NCBI RefSeq assembly: GCF_905147365.1
Contig: NC_056412.1
Coordinates: 8,424,001-8,488,000 of the forward strand
DNA from: Aricia agestis
Lineage: Eukaryota; Arthropoda; Insecta; Lepidoptera; Lycaenidae
Direction: 5' to 3'
DNA: 64,000 nt
Numbering within the stretch: the first letter of the stretch is position 1; every line of letters begins with the position of its first letter. Both the position numbers and the translations under genes were made by a program. The notes below the pieces were generated by a model. It did no database searches and was not told the DNA's origin. It saw only the letters and a program-made list of their open reading frames with translations. Shown in pieces: positions 44,072 to 53,972 of the stretch.

Positions 44072-44213
44072 ACGCACAAGCGAGAGTCAAGCCGCGCGGG
44101 TGGTGCGGTCGACGCCGGACTGGAGCGAGACAGCCTTCAGCGGCGAACACCTGTGGCTGCCGACCTCCGTGTCGGGGGATTGCTGCTACGTCGGAGAATC
44201 TGAAGGTTGCCAG
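44072..44213 (+). CDS. rdgA: Shared exon of DGK zeta/iota (rdgA-like), start of C1 region
   Basis: Diacylglycerol kinases phosphorylate diacylglycerol to phosphatidic acid at membranes. The exon encodes RTSESQAARVVRSTPDWSET, AFSGEHLWLPTSVSGD, CCYVGESEGCQ. This aligns with the conserved RST.DWSE...GEH.W.ETNVSGDFCYVGE segment of DGK zeta and iota; the His of GEH and the Cys of the CYVGE motif are the first zinc ligands of the C1 domain. The acceptor is TTTGTCAACAG (44071), the donor CCAG|GTTTGT (44213). The exon starts one base into a phase gap (A completing AG-A) and ends in phase 0. The loop before the next Cys has seven residues where human isoforms have six. The 5' boundary could lie upstream, since the frame is open back to 44013, but this acceptor is the one that gives matching phase. 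Confidence 0.88.
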
Positions 44214-44900
44214 GTTTGTACAAATTTATATTTTTTTTAAACGGGAGTTGGCCCACCACACATTCCCACCGCTATATCTCCGGCGTCGCTAGGGTCGACA
44301 GCGCTATCCAACCACGAAATCCCTTTAATTTGATCTCAGGGAGCCCGAGGGACACGCTAAGGCTTTCTTGTGTCCTGTAAAAAGAATCATCAGAAGAAAT
44401 AGGAGTAGGAAGTACAGAATTTTCCCTCCCCATAAAAAGCGGGAGACAGCACAACTACAACCGTATTCCGCGTGTTCACGCGAGGAATGGACTGAGGAGT
44501 GAGGGGGCGCGGGGCTATTCTTTGACTTTCGAGTTTCGGTAATTTAACTTTGAGTTCCCGCTTTGTTTATCACTTCGCGCAAAAGTATTGCCACACGTAC
44601 ATTTTGCCACGGATAAACGTCTCCCTACTCACCTCTAAACTCTTTTCATTAATTATGAAATCTGAGACTCAGGTATTACACTGAACCTCATTTGTGCGGC
44701 AGTATGTTTAAAAACTGAAAATTTCTTATACATAGTATTCAAACGCTTTACACCGTGTTACTATGCACACGGTGTGACATGAACGATCGCTCCAACTCGC
44801 CGCACCTGCTCCAACATAATAATAAGAAAGTGTTTATTTATGTGAAAACGTCATCAACCAGCTCAAGTAATAGCTCACATCCTTACTCCCTTACTATAGG
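44214..44900. other. Start of the 17.7-kb DGK intron
   Basis: Exon-like GC content fades within about 100 bp. Nothing coding is recognised. A short GC patch at 44480-44600 has no inverted ends. Confidence 0.5.
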
Positions 44901-45172
44901 TACAGTGTGTTAGTGTAAACACCGTTATCCTTGAAACCATCAAATGAGCCCGTCAAAATGAACAACTTTTTCTATGAGAACAATGCTGAAACTCAAAAAA
45001 AAATGCCGTCTTCATACCCATACGGATGCCCCGATCGGCAATTTGTATGGGTACGGGTATGAAGATAGATTTTTTTGAGTTCCCAGCATTGTTCTCATAG
45101 AAAAAGTTGTTCATTTTGACGGGCTCATTTGATGGTTTCAAGGATAACGGTGTTTACACTAACATCTTGTAT
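44901..45172. mobile_element. Foldback MITE with ~100-bp arms
   Basis: TAGTGTAAACACCGTTATCC, TTGAAACCATCAAATGAGCC, CGTCAAAATGAACAACTTTT, TCTATGAGAACAATGCT at the left recurs inverted at the right with very few changes. A fragment of the same end is at about 47140-47182. Any open frame here is palindromic noise. Confidence 0.9.
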
Positions 45173-45194
45173 ATTATGTGTGTGTCTGTTATCT

Positions 45195-45275
45195 GTTTAA
45201 GTTTAAACGGCTGAACCGATTTAGATGAAATTTGGTATGGAGATACTTTGAGGGACGGGAAAGGTCATAGTATAG
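45195..45275 (-). mobile_element. Helitron-body fragment
   Basis: GGCTGAACCGATTTAGATGA, AATTTGGTATGGAGATACTT, TGAGGGACGGGAAAGGTC, the inner part of the 52737-type family. No ends. Confidence 0.5.
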
Positions 45276-45504
45276 ATTAAAGAGCAAAAATATAGTATTC
45301 TAATAAACGACTTGGAGATCTGGAGTTATAACTAGGCCAGTTCTACACCTAATAGGTATAGATTTCCTCTACATACCTTATTGTGCTGGAATATACGGTG
45401 TTATCAAAATAGCGAGGTACAGAATTTTATACAAATGACATTTTATAATAAGAAGTTGTGTGCCTTGTTTCGCCATTTGATCTTTACACACATACTAATT
45501 CTGA

Positions 45505-45716
45505 GTAGCTATGTCCACACTATGCAATTTCATCTTCAATTTTCGTCATCATCTTTTTATTCAACTTTCGTTTGGCATATTCAATAGTTGAATATGTCAA
45601 AATCCACCCGCGTTGGAAAGAAAAGTGTCATGCGTCGCGGGCATGCCTCACGCGCGATGTTGACTGCGCTATAATGCCGTTGATGAACAAAAAAAGGCAC
45701 AGTTTGGACAAAGCTA
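45505..45716. mobile_element. MITE, family 3 copy B
   Basis: GTAGCTATGTCCACACTATG at the left, CACAGTTTGGACAAAGCTAG at the right, with the same interior GCGTCGCGGGCATGCCTCAC and ATTCAATAGTTGAATATG as the copy at 11423-11668. Confidence 0.82.
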
Positions 45717-46749
45717 GTGTTGTACTCCTACGCAGACATACATGGCTTTAAGGCTTACACTTCACAGGCAATGATAACAATCCCTCCTGTCTATTATTAA
45801 CTCAATACATGTACAACCCTCACGATCAAGATTTCCTCAAAACTTTCTGACCTTAAAGAACCGACCCATTAAGATTGTGTATTTTCGGAATATTGTATAT
45901 TTTATTAATGAGCTGGTCATGTCGTGCAGTAAAACTTGACTGAAACTAAAATAAAAGTCTAGAGACTTAAGGATTTTAATACGCTTCTTTGATAAGAAGC
46001 CGTGAATGTGCGTTAGTGAACATAGGCGCCGGAAGGGAGGTGCCAGGTGGTGCACTTGCACCCCTTCGGAATCTCGGGATCAACAGGAATTATTGAAATA
46101 AAAAGCCGTCTATTGGAAATCATTTTTTTATTCATAGTGTTTCGGCACTAAATGTATTCTGTTGACGTAAATAGACAGTTACTGTTGTTCGTAAAAAGTC
46201 AAAAGAAAAGAAAGAAAACTAAAATCTGCATCCCTTGAAATTATTTCTGCCGGCGGCACCTAATCGTAAATAATAAATAAAAAAAGTAAATCGTAGTAAA
46301 GTGTAGAGTCGTAGAGTTTTATTGTTTAACTTCCCTTCAGTAGATAAGTTTTTATTGATGGTCCAAATTAATATGATGTTAAAATATACTAGATCCATAG
46401 ACATGTGAAATATACCGATTTAAAATACCAAATACTAGCAACACGGTTAAGGAAATATTCGCCCATCGAAGATAAATAATGTAGTAAGTGGTAACCGTAT
46501 TTTTTGCTACATTCTCAATCGGCAAACGTATACAAATAAATAGATTCCAGGTATTTCCAATCGAGTAGGCTGAGTTCCAATAAGCTTAAGCTATAGCTCC
46601 AATAAAAGTAATCCGCCAATTGATAAATTCTCCGTACTTTTGTGAACTTTACACAAAGACTTCGAAAGAGCTCGGCGCGAGCCCGTAACAGGTACAAAAT
46701 ATTACCTTGCGTTATTGATGTACGGTCGTAGACACATCCGGCTTGCCAC
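45717..46749. other. Intron, nothing recognised
   Basis: No protein motifs, repeat ends or RNA genes seen. Two small minus-strand frames have no family resemblance. Confidence 0.45.
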
Positions 46750-47110
46750 ATTTCGGCCGTATTCCTCGGCGATAACGTTTAAATGTGGTGCGCGCCGGGT
46801 CCGTCATCGATCGTGCTGTAAATTGTGTATCGAATGTAAATAGCGGGCCGTTCACGATGGCGGGAGATAATCGTTTCCTCGGCCATTTCCAGCTTTTGCA
46901 TTGTACGGTTCTGTCGTTAGTTGAATAAAAGATTAATGAGGCCTGCGATGACCTGTCACATTCGACACAACGGGAGGGCGGCGAGCAATCATTAGCTAAT
47001 TGCAGGGCTTTTATGATACTAATAAATAGTTTAGTGCCGGTGCTGCGGCGGGATATTGTCTCGAACTTCGAAGTAACTTCCCCCAGTTCCGAGTGATTAA
47101 GCTTTTGTGT
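46750..47110. promoter_or_regulatory. Non-repetitive GC-balanced intronic block, candidate enhancer
   Basis: About 360 bp with near-balanced composition and no match to any repeat in the window. It contains CATCGATCG, GATAATCGTTTCC, GATTAATGAGG, TTAGCTAATTGC and TTATGATACTAATAAATAG, all compatible with homeodomain, GATA or Pax/Cut-type binding sites. No open frame, splice-site pair or inverted repeat. The idea of an enhancer is an inference from its contrast with the surroundings. Confidence 0.3.
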
Positions 47111-47264
47111 TGCGCTAATATATAATTTTCTTGTGATAATTTGATGGTTTCAGGGGTGGCGGTGTTTACACTGACATCTTGTAGTTTGCAGTCCCAGTCC
47201 TACAACGTGCATAATGAATACTTAGGTATTGTATTATTTTCTTGACCCCCGCCCGGCCTTTGGG

Positions 47265-47510
47265 TTCCGACTTCCGTATCTAACGGGAAAAAAGTAAAAA
47301 CGGAACCTTGTTACTGAGACTTGCTGTCTATCCATCTGTCTGTCTCCAGGCTGCTCCTCGGGAACCGCGATAGACATTTAAAATTTTCACAAATTAATAA
47401 TTTAAATGTATTTCTTTTGCCGTTTTAACAGTAAATACTTAAAATAAAATTAATACTTATTTAAAAAAAAAACGCGTTTGTATGGCTGCCATACAAAACC
47501 GATTTTTTGG
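47265..47510 (-). repeat. GGGTTCCG repeat, partial minus-strand copy
   Basis: GGGTTCCGACTTCCGTATCT, TACTGAGACTTGCTGTCTAT, CTGTCTCCAGGCTGCTCCTC, GGGAACCGCG match the 23425-23697 copy in order. The far end is lost. Confidence 0.65.
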
Positions 47511-47784
47511 CCCTTCATGCTCGGTATCAATATAGCAACAGGTTGGCACTGGAAATGTTCACAAATACACAAAAAAATATAGAAAAGCAAGGCGTTCATG
47601 ATAAAATCAAAACGGTTATTGTTATAACGCTTTTTTGGTGTTAATGGATACAAAAAAAAAAAAAAAAAAAGGTCCTGCCGTTGTGTACCAGTCTGATTCC
47701 CTGCAATTGACGCTCTTGTCTAGTCCTAATAGCACACGTCGTCAAAATTTTGGTAGAAAAAGACACTGAATACTACCTCCTCTT

Positions 47785-47993
47785 ATAATTTAGTAAGTAT
47801 GTTATTATTTTTAGCATTATTCCGCGAAATAAACCTCAACCTGTAACTTGTAAGTAAATGAGTGAGTGTACGTACGTATGCGTACAGCACCCTCCTCTCC
47901 CACACTGCCTATGCCTACACTCACTAATTTACTTACAGGTTGGTGTTTATTTCGCGGAATATTGCTAAAAATACATACTAAATTATAAACTAT
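47785..47993. mobile_element. Foldback MITE (AGCAATATTCCGCGAAATAA)
   Basis: ATAATTTAGTAAGTATG, TTAGCATTATTCCGCGAAAT, AAACCTCAACCTGTAA..., and AAGTAAATGAGTGAGTGTA at the left are mirrored at the right by TACACTCACTAATTTACTTA, CAGGTTGGTGTTTATTTCGC, GGAATATTGCTAAAAATACA. About 200 bp. Confidence 0.85.
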
Positions 47994-49495
47994 GGATTTC
48001 CGCAAAGTAACGCCTGATTCTATTAACTACAACCTCCTCTCCTACGCCATACAAGGGATCTTCTGTATGTATCTCCATTTCATGAATTTTCGTTTATGAT
48101 GTACATAATAATATTATGTGTGTTGGTACACAATGCCGCTAAAGAAGTTTTCAATAACGTTAACAAAGTTGACATGTACCCTGTTACAAAGTGGGAATTT
48201 ATAAGGACCTTCAGAGCTCAGCGATAAACACCACACAATAGACACACAGCTGACACGGTACATCACGATTTGCAGGAATGTATCACAATTCACATCTGTC
48301 ATGAAACTTTCTGCTTACAAGGGACGAGTCCTACAAGAAATGAGTAGGTAAGAAATTTCAGAAATCGCATTGCTTTAATGTCGTTGTTTTATCGGGAAAA
48401 AATCAGTTTAAATAGAAGTCTTTCGGAAAAATGACAAGTTATACAGGTAAATTAGTAAGTTTAATGATGCCTAATTATGATAAAAAATATCGTAAACGTA
48501 ACGTTTTTAACAGCGCCCATGGCCGTAGGCCGTAGCGTTATTGATGGAGCAGGTTCATTGCCAGGTGGTGGTGCGAGTACGTGACATTTTCAGATCTCAA
48601 GTACATAATACGGACTCTCGTGCTAGGTTTATGTACTCGTGTCGGTAAACATCGTGACGAAACCCGCACGTGGTTGTTCCCAGATGTATTATGATGCAAG
48701 AATCCCGTCTTTAAGCGTATCCGTATTCGTATTCTTATTAATGTTATATGTAAATAGTCATATTAATTTATTTCAAAAACTTCTATCGAAATCCAACGAC
48801 GAAATAATAATCTTGAAAACGGAAAACAATCACGTTTTGCAAGTTAGGCAGCCCGGGGTTCGAATCTAAAATTTAGTTAGTGTTTATTATGTACCATAAA
48901 TAAAGTTTGTAATTTAGCCATCGTTATTTATTACTGTAAAGATGTTTGAATATGAAGTGTTACCTTCAGAGTTCAGCATGAAGTTGTTTACAAAATATTT
49001 ATTAAATTCTATTTAAACCTGAGAATATAAAAAATATAAAAAAACGCATTTATGGTTTTTTTAAGTTTACCACTAACAAAAAACAAACGAAAAAAAAAAA
49101 AAACCTAAGGCACGGACAGTTTAACTCTACCCACAATCCTACCTCATATTCTTCATATAGGTACCTACTGTATGGCAACTGTTACCTGACAAGGCAATAA
49201 CAGATCTACGAAGGTTCGCTTTGACTAACACAATACGAACGCGCAGTCTGACATACCAAATTCTATGTTAATTTTGGAACCACCACAGTATTGTGATTTG
49301 TGTCATGTTTGTACCTACTACAAGCCAACACATACTATGATCATATAGCAGGTGAATTTGCAAATAAACATCAAAATGTATGATTGAGTTTATTAAGAAA
49401 TGTTAAAAATGTATGTTATTTTAAACCATTTTCTTACTATTATTATGAACTTGGCTTAGGCACGCTGCCGCGTGTCCAGGTTATATTTTCAGCTG
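47994..49495. other. AT-rich intron, nothing recognised
   Basis: Simple A runs (for example around 49088-49102). No coding motif in either strand. Confidence 0.45.
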
Positions 49496-49502
49496 CAAAG
49501 TC

Positions 49503-49688
49503 TATTTTCCTGTCATGCGTGTCATCGCCCGCGCGCGGATTTGGTCCTCACGAAGGTTGCCCGCATCCTATATTTTTTCCTATTCTGTTTTTCCTGCCAT
49601 GTGGGCAACACGTGCGGAGCCAGGAGTGGTGTCACCAGTATGCACACGCGCGGGTTACACTGAAAACATGCATGACAGGAAAAGCGCC
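49503..49688. mobile_element. TIR element with TTTTCCTGTCATGC ends
   Basis: ATTTTCCTGTCATGCGTGT at the left, CATGCATGACAGGAAAA at the right. Also GGTTGCCCGCAT / ATGTGGGCAACA and CGCGCGCGG / CACGCGCGGG mirror inside. Non-coding. Confidence 0.65.
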
Positions 49689-49693
49689 CTAAG

Positions 49694-49850
49694 GCTTCTT
49701 ACAGACGAACGGCACTTGTCGGCAGTACGTGTCGGCAGCAGTCGACGGCAGTCGACGACACGTGTCGGCGGCAGTCGACGGCACGTGTAGACGGCAGCCG
49801 ACGGCAGCCGTCGACAGTTTATGACGCATGCAGGGGCATGGCAGAGGCCT
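49694..49850. repeat. Short GTCGACGGCA-type tandem array
   Basis: GGCAGTCGACGGCAGTCGAC, GACACGTGTCGGCGGCAGTC, GACGGCACGTGTAGACGGCA and GCCGACGGCAGCCGTCGACA form a degenerate array of ten-base units rich in SalI-like GTCGAC and CACGTG cores, about 110 bp, followed by a short GC patch. Confidence 0.75.
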
Positions 49851-50028
49851 ACCACGACCTTTCCTAAAACTAAGTATAATATTTCCAGAACACTTTGTTG
49901 TAAGATTACAATAACATTACCGTACTCACTTTTCAAATATTATAATTTTACTAAAAACAGTAAAAATGTAAAACATTGTTAAATCCGCTGTGAAATATCA
50001 ACATTTTTAGGATCGCTAGTTTGATGTA

Positions 50029-50218
50029 AAAGGGGTGACAGACGTGCGCGGTGCGAGTAAGTACGCGGACTAATGGATCGACGATTTTAATCACCTGTGT
50101 CTGTGTGTCAGCAAAGAGCCGCGAGCCGCGAGCCTAGGGGCATGGTAATCCAGTGTGAGCGATTCTCGTGTGTAACCGACGCGAGCCGAGTAAGTTCGCG
50201 AACTTAAAACCCGCGTGT
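50029..50218 (+). mobile_element. GC-rich repeat, left member of an inverted pair
   Basis: GGGGTGACAGACGTGCG, GCGAGTAAGTACGCGGACTA, GTCAGCAAAGAGCCGCGAGC, GGGGCATGGTAATCCAGTGT, GCGAGCCGAGTAAGTTCGCG, AACTTAAAACCCGCGTG. The same blocks appear inverted at 53402-53741. GAGTAAGT.CGCG occurs near both ends of the unit as a direct repeat. Confidence 0.85.
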
Positions 50219-50859
50219 TTTGAGTTCGTACGTCTATCAGGCCTTTTAAAGTAATATTGCTCATCTGTCAAACGGTGTCGCTTTAAAAGGGATTTTTCAA
50301 GATTTGTCAAACCAACGTCAAGAGCGTTCTGAAATCTGATTAGTCAAAACTTATAAAATCAGGAGGTCTACTCCGAAGTGCAAATTGCGTGCCTCCGAAG
50401 TTGGTCACGCTGAGTGCTCAGTGCTCGGAGCCCGAAGTAACTTCGGAGTACGGTTATTTGATATTTCTTAACTACTTTTTCTTAACGGCATTCGATTGGA
50501 TCCGAAGATTTGAATGCACAGTTTCGGATTAGGTCTACCTATTTGCTTCATGTTACCTACCTTACATATAACAACTTTCTGTTTGATAGGAAACTGACTG
50601 GATCAAAAAAGGAAGTGCAGTGTTAAACCAGATAATGTAAATAATACTGCATATTTCTTATACATGAGTTATAAATTCGATCGTTCGCAATGGAAATTTA
50701 TGGAAATTTAATAAAATAATAACTTACAGCTGTGAATCTGAATAAGACTATTATGATCCGTTCAAATATATTTTACCTCACGCCCTATATTCGTAATTTA
50801 TGCGATACTGCCTGAGATAATATGTAATGTTGGCCACGGATCAGGTTTTTAACTTATTA

Positions 50860-51351
50860 CTAGAGATCGCCCAATGGTCGAAATTCGACCTTAGTTCAAC
50901 AACATTACTACTTCCTATATTTTGTAAACTACTACGGTACCTATTTTTTTCAACTCTTTGGGACTCAGCTGATCTCAGATTGGCCGTGTAAGCATTTTCT
51001 AATAATATCTAATCTAAGGTTCAATAAAAAAACTATAATCCATTTTCAATTTGTCACCTTGTTGTCAACAGACTTCAACCATAAATAAAAGAGTATAATT
51101 CGTATGTATAGGCTTGTCACTCAAAAATCTGTAATTTTTTCTAGTGTGTGTGTTGTAGTGTGTGTAATGTTTTATTCATAGGTTTTATTTGTTAAAAAAA
51201 TGCATGAGAAAAGCATTATTTCAAAATAATATTAGCTCGATGCACTCCTTCATAATATAAACTATTACTATGCAAAATTTCACTCACCTACATTTCCCCA
51301 TTTTTCGTCAAAAGGGATACAAAGTTTTTGGCTCACGTATTAATATATAGA
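50860..51351 (-). mobile_element. Helitron family H1, copy 3 (complete)
   Basis: Minus strand: A|TCTATATATTAATACGTGAG at 51351; hairpin GGTCGAATTTCGACC, ATTGGGCGATCT, CTAG (50860-50863), T. The interior is colinear with copy 2 with small indels. 492 bp. Confidence 0.9.
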
Positions 51352-51850
51352 TTCCTGTACCGAGCATTTTTTAAATAACTTGTTTATTTTATAAATACTT
51401 TTACTCGTAACAATAGACATTTCATACTTCTGATAACGAAAGTACTAACTAATAAAAAAGTACCTACCTACTATATTTAAAGGATTAATATCTATATTAT
51501 TCAAACTAGAATTTTTTACATTTTTTTTACCGCGAAGCTTTTTTTATCGTGTGGATTTTATTAATAGTGGGCGGCAGTGTATAGTGCTAAGAATTAATAA
51601 AAATAAAATTGTGTTGTACCGTGTAGGTTTGAAATGTTTTACCAGGAACAAATTGTTTTAACGGCCTGAAAGCCTGAAACTATTATTTATGCTGTGAATG
51701 TTCTGCGAATACTGAAATATTTTTAAAAATGTTTTTATTAATGTACTTATGTTTTTTTTGTTCTAAATTAGAAATATTTAAATACGAAGTTTTAGTGCTT
51801 AGAAAACTATATTAAAAAAAACTTGCTAAGTACTCTTCGTAACTTATATT
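51352..51850. other. AT-rich intron, nothing recognised
   Basis: No frame or repeat ends. Confidence 0.45.
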
Positions 51851-52007
51851 ACAGTTCGACAAGGCTTTATTTGAACGTGGGTGACATTGACGGGAGCGCT
51901 GCTAGTACAGGCGAACTGTCAAACACATGTCAAAAATGACGTTTTTCTATAATAGAAGCGTTTAGTTCCATTTCTCGCCACGTTCAAATAAAGCCTTGTC
52001 GAACTGT
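51851..52007. mobile_element. MITE with ACAGTTCGACAAGGCTTTAT ends
   Basis: ACAGTTCGACAAGGCTTTAT, TTGAACGTGG at the left and the exact inverse at the right (30-bp terminal inverted repeats). 157 bp; the interior is GC-mixed and non-coding. It sits near a TTATATT target. Confidence 0.92.
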
Positions 52008-52690
52008 ATGTTCATTAGTAAGTAATAGGGTTGCAAGTTACTTACAAAGTAAAATATAGATACAGGGCCATAAAGTAGGCAACTGCCTGTTGGGAAGTTT
52101 TGTACAAATCTCGAAGTTCAAACTTTGTACCTAGTAGGTTGTGTTCAATATTCATAATTCTTCACTTGTAGACTTTAAAGCTTCTAGAGAAGTTTATACT
52201 TTCACAAACAAAACAATAAACATAGATATTAACAAAGTAAGTTGTGAATTATAGATTTTCTCGTACAACTCGGACCAAACGATAGTAGTTAATACCTATT
52301 CGATATTCTAAAGATGCTAACTAATCTATTAGACTTCTGTTAAAAAATATTTTTAATCTAAAACTACCGACAATTAATGTAGATAGGAATTAGGATTCGT
52401 CGGAAACGATACAACATAGAATTATATTCTAGGGTCCCCCTCTATTGACAGCATCTAACTTCCAGTTTTCAGTTTCACAACAGTCAGGATTCTGTTTAAC
52501 AGATTTTTTCTGTTTGACCCCTCGACCTTTAAAACAAACATTACACTATTAGAGGTCAGTGCAATGTTATAATTTATGACAAATAGAGATAGGTAGATAA
52601 GTTTAAAAAAATATTTATTACTATAATAATATACTACATGGGAAACAAATTGTTCATAAATATTATTATGTAATATTATAAAGTATGCCT
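52008..52690. other. AT-rich intron, nothing recognised
   Basis: No frame or repeat ends. Confidence 0.45.
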
Positions 52691-52695
52691 GTCCT

Positions 52696-52886
52696 AAGTA
52701 AAAAGGTAACAGGTAGACCTGTTACCTTTTTACGCCCAAACCCCTTAACCTTATTTGCTGAAGTTTGTTATGGAGATACTTTGAGTCCCGAGATAAAGGA
52801 TATAGGTTACTATTTATCCTGGAAAAATGTACGGTCCTTACGTGATAAACGAACTTTGGCGCAACGGAGTTGCGGGCGTTATCTAG
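52696..52886 (+). mobile_element. Helitron 3' part with a leading palindrome
   Basis: A hairpin AAAAAGGTAACAGGTAGACC, TGTTACCTTTTTAC (52699-52732) precedes TATGGAGATACTTTGAGTCC, CGAGATAAAGGATATAGG, ATGTACGGTCCTTACGTG, GCGCAACGGAGTTGCGGGCG (hairpin), TTAT, CTAG (52883-52886), T. It defines the 3' end for the family also seen at 19030, 24466 and 30070. Confidence 0.65.
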
Positions 52887-53401
52887 TAGTTTATATCCTG
52901 GAATATGTACGATTTCTGCCTGATAAACAAACTTTGCAAACTTGCAAACGCCGACTTTTGAGGTGAGTTAGAGAAGGATAATGTAGCCCCGAGGACGTCG
53001 TGGGAGGCTTATGGGAAATGTTTGACGCAATCCTGAGCCGCAGTTTCTTTAGCAAACTACTTACTAACTTACCATATAATAATATTAGGCTACTTTCGGG
53101 TCGATTTGGTCTGGCCGTCAAATATACATAATGCTTCGTTTTCGAGGTGATTAGATTTTACTTTATTTATTTTTCCTGAAGGTTATAAAATTATTTGGTG
53201 GTAATTTTAATTTGCTGTTACAATTGCTTGTATGTAAATTAATAATTAGCGGCCAAATCGCTCGTTCCCGCGGACGCATATAAGTCGAACCTCAGAAGAC
53301 TCGGAAACGGTTCCAATTTCTACGAAATCGAGTATGTATTAATTAATTTAAATAATAATAACAAAGTCTAATAATTAAGGTACCTAATAGATGTACGAAC
53401 T
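52887..53401. other. Intron, nothing recognised
   Basis: The block 53240-53330 (GCGGCCAAATCGCTCGTTCC, CGCGGACGCATATAAGTCG) is GC-balanced and unique in the window. No gene is seen. Confidence 0.4.
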
Positions 53402-53741
53402 TAAAGTACGCGGGTTTTAAGTTCGCGAACTTACTCGGCTCGCGTCGGTGACATACGACTCACGAGAATCGTTCACACTGGATTACCATGCCCCCAGGCT
53501 AGCGGCTCGCGGCTCGCGGCTCTTTGCTGACACACAGGCGATCGTTGAGCCATAAAGTATACTTTTGACAAAACCAGTACTGGCTACCAATAAGACTGGC
53601 AGCCAGTATTGGCTTGGTATATGCCGCGTGTGAACAGTATTTCAAGCCAGACCAAACTGTTCTCACGCGGCCTATACCAAGCCTGTGAAAACTATACTTT
53701 AGTCCGCGTACTTACTCGCACGTCTGTCACCCCCTTTTGTC
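53402..53741 (-). mobile_element. GC-rich repeat, right member of the inverted pair, with nested foldback
   Basis: Minus-strand order is the same as at 50029-50218. Between GACACACAGGCG (about 53538) and ACTTTAGTCCGC (about 53695) an insertion of about 160 bp is itself a foldback: AAGTATACTTTTGACAAAAC / GTGAAAACTATACTTTAG, CTTGGTATATGCCGCGTGTG / CTCACGCGGCCTATACCAAG. Confidence 0.85.
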
Positions 53742-53972
53742 TAAGGTCGTAAAAGGGGGAGTCTTTGTCTCTGAATTAGACGAAGGTTAATAAAGTAATA
53801 TTAATCGTTATGCACGCAAACTTTAAAAGTTATCACGGCTGTACGATAAAATAATTATGGTCACGATTACCTACACGTAACGTTTCACCTACATAGAGGT
53901 GATAACCCTCGTTACCCTCGCCTTACTCTGTGGACAAATTCATGTTATGAATCATGATATAATTAATCTATA

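Noticed and set aside
44901..45141. Minus-strand 62-codon frame
   Set aside because: Lies wholly in a foldback MITE.
49384..49790. Open frames of about 100 codons around 49.4-49.8 kb
   Set aside because: They cross two unrelated repeat elements and have no family resemblance or splice structure.
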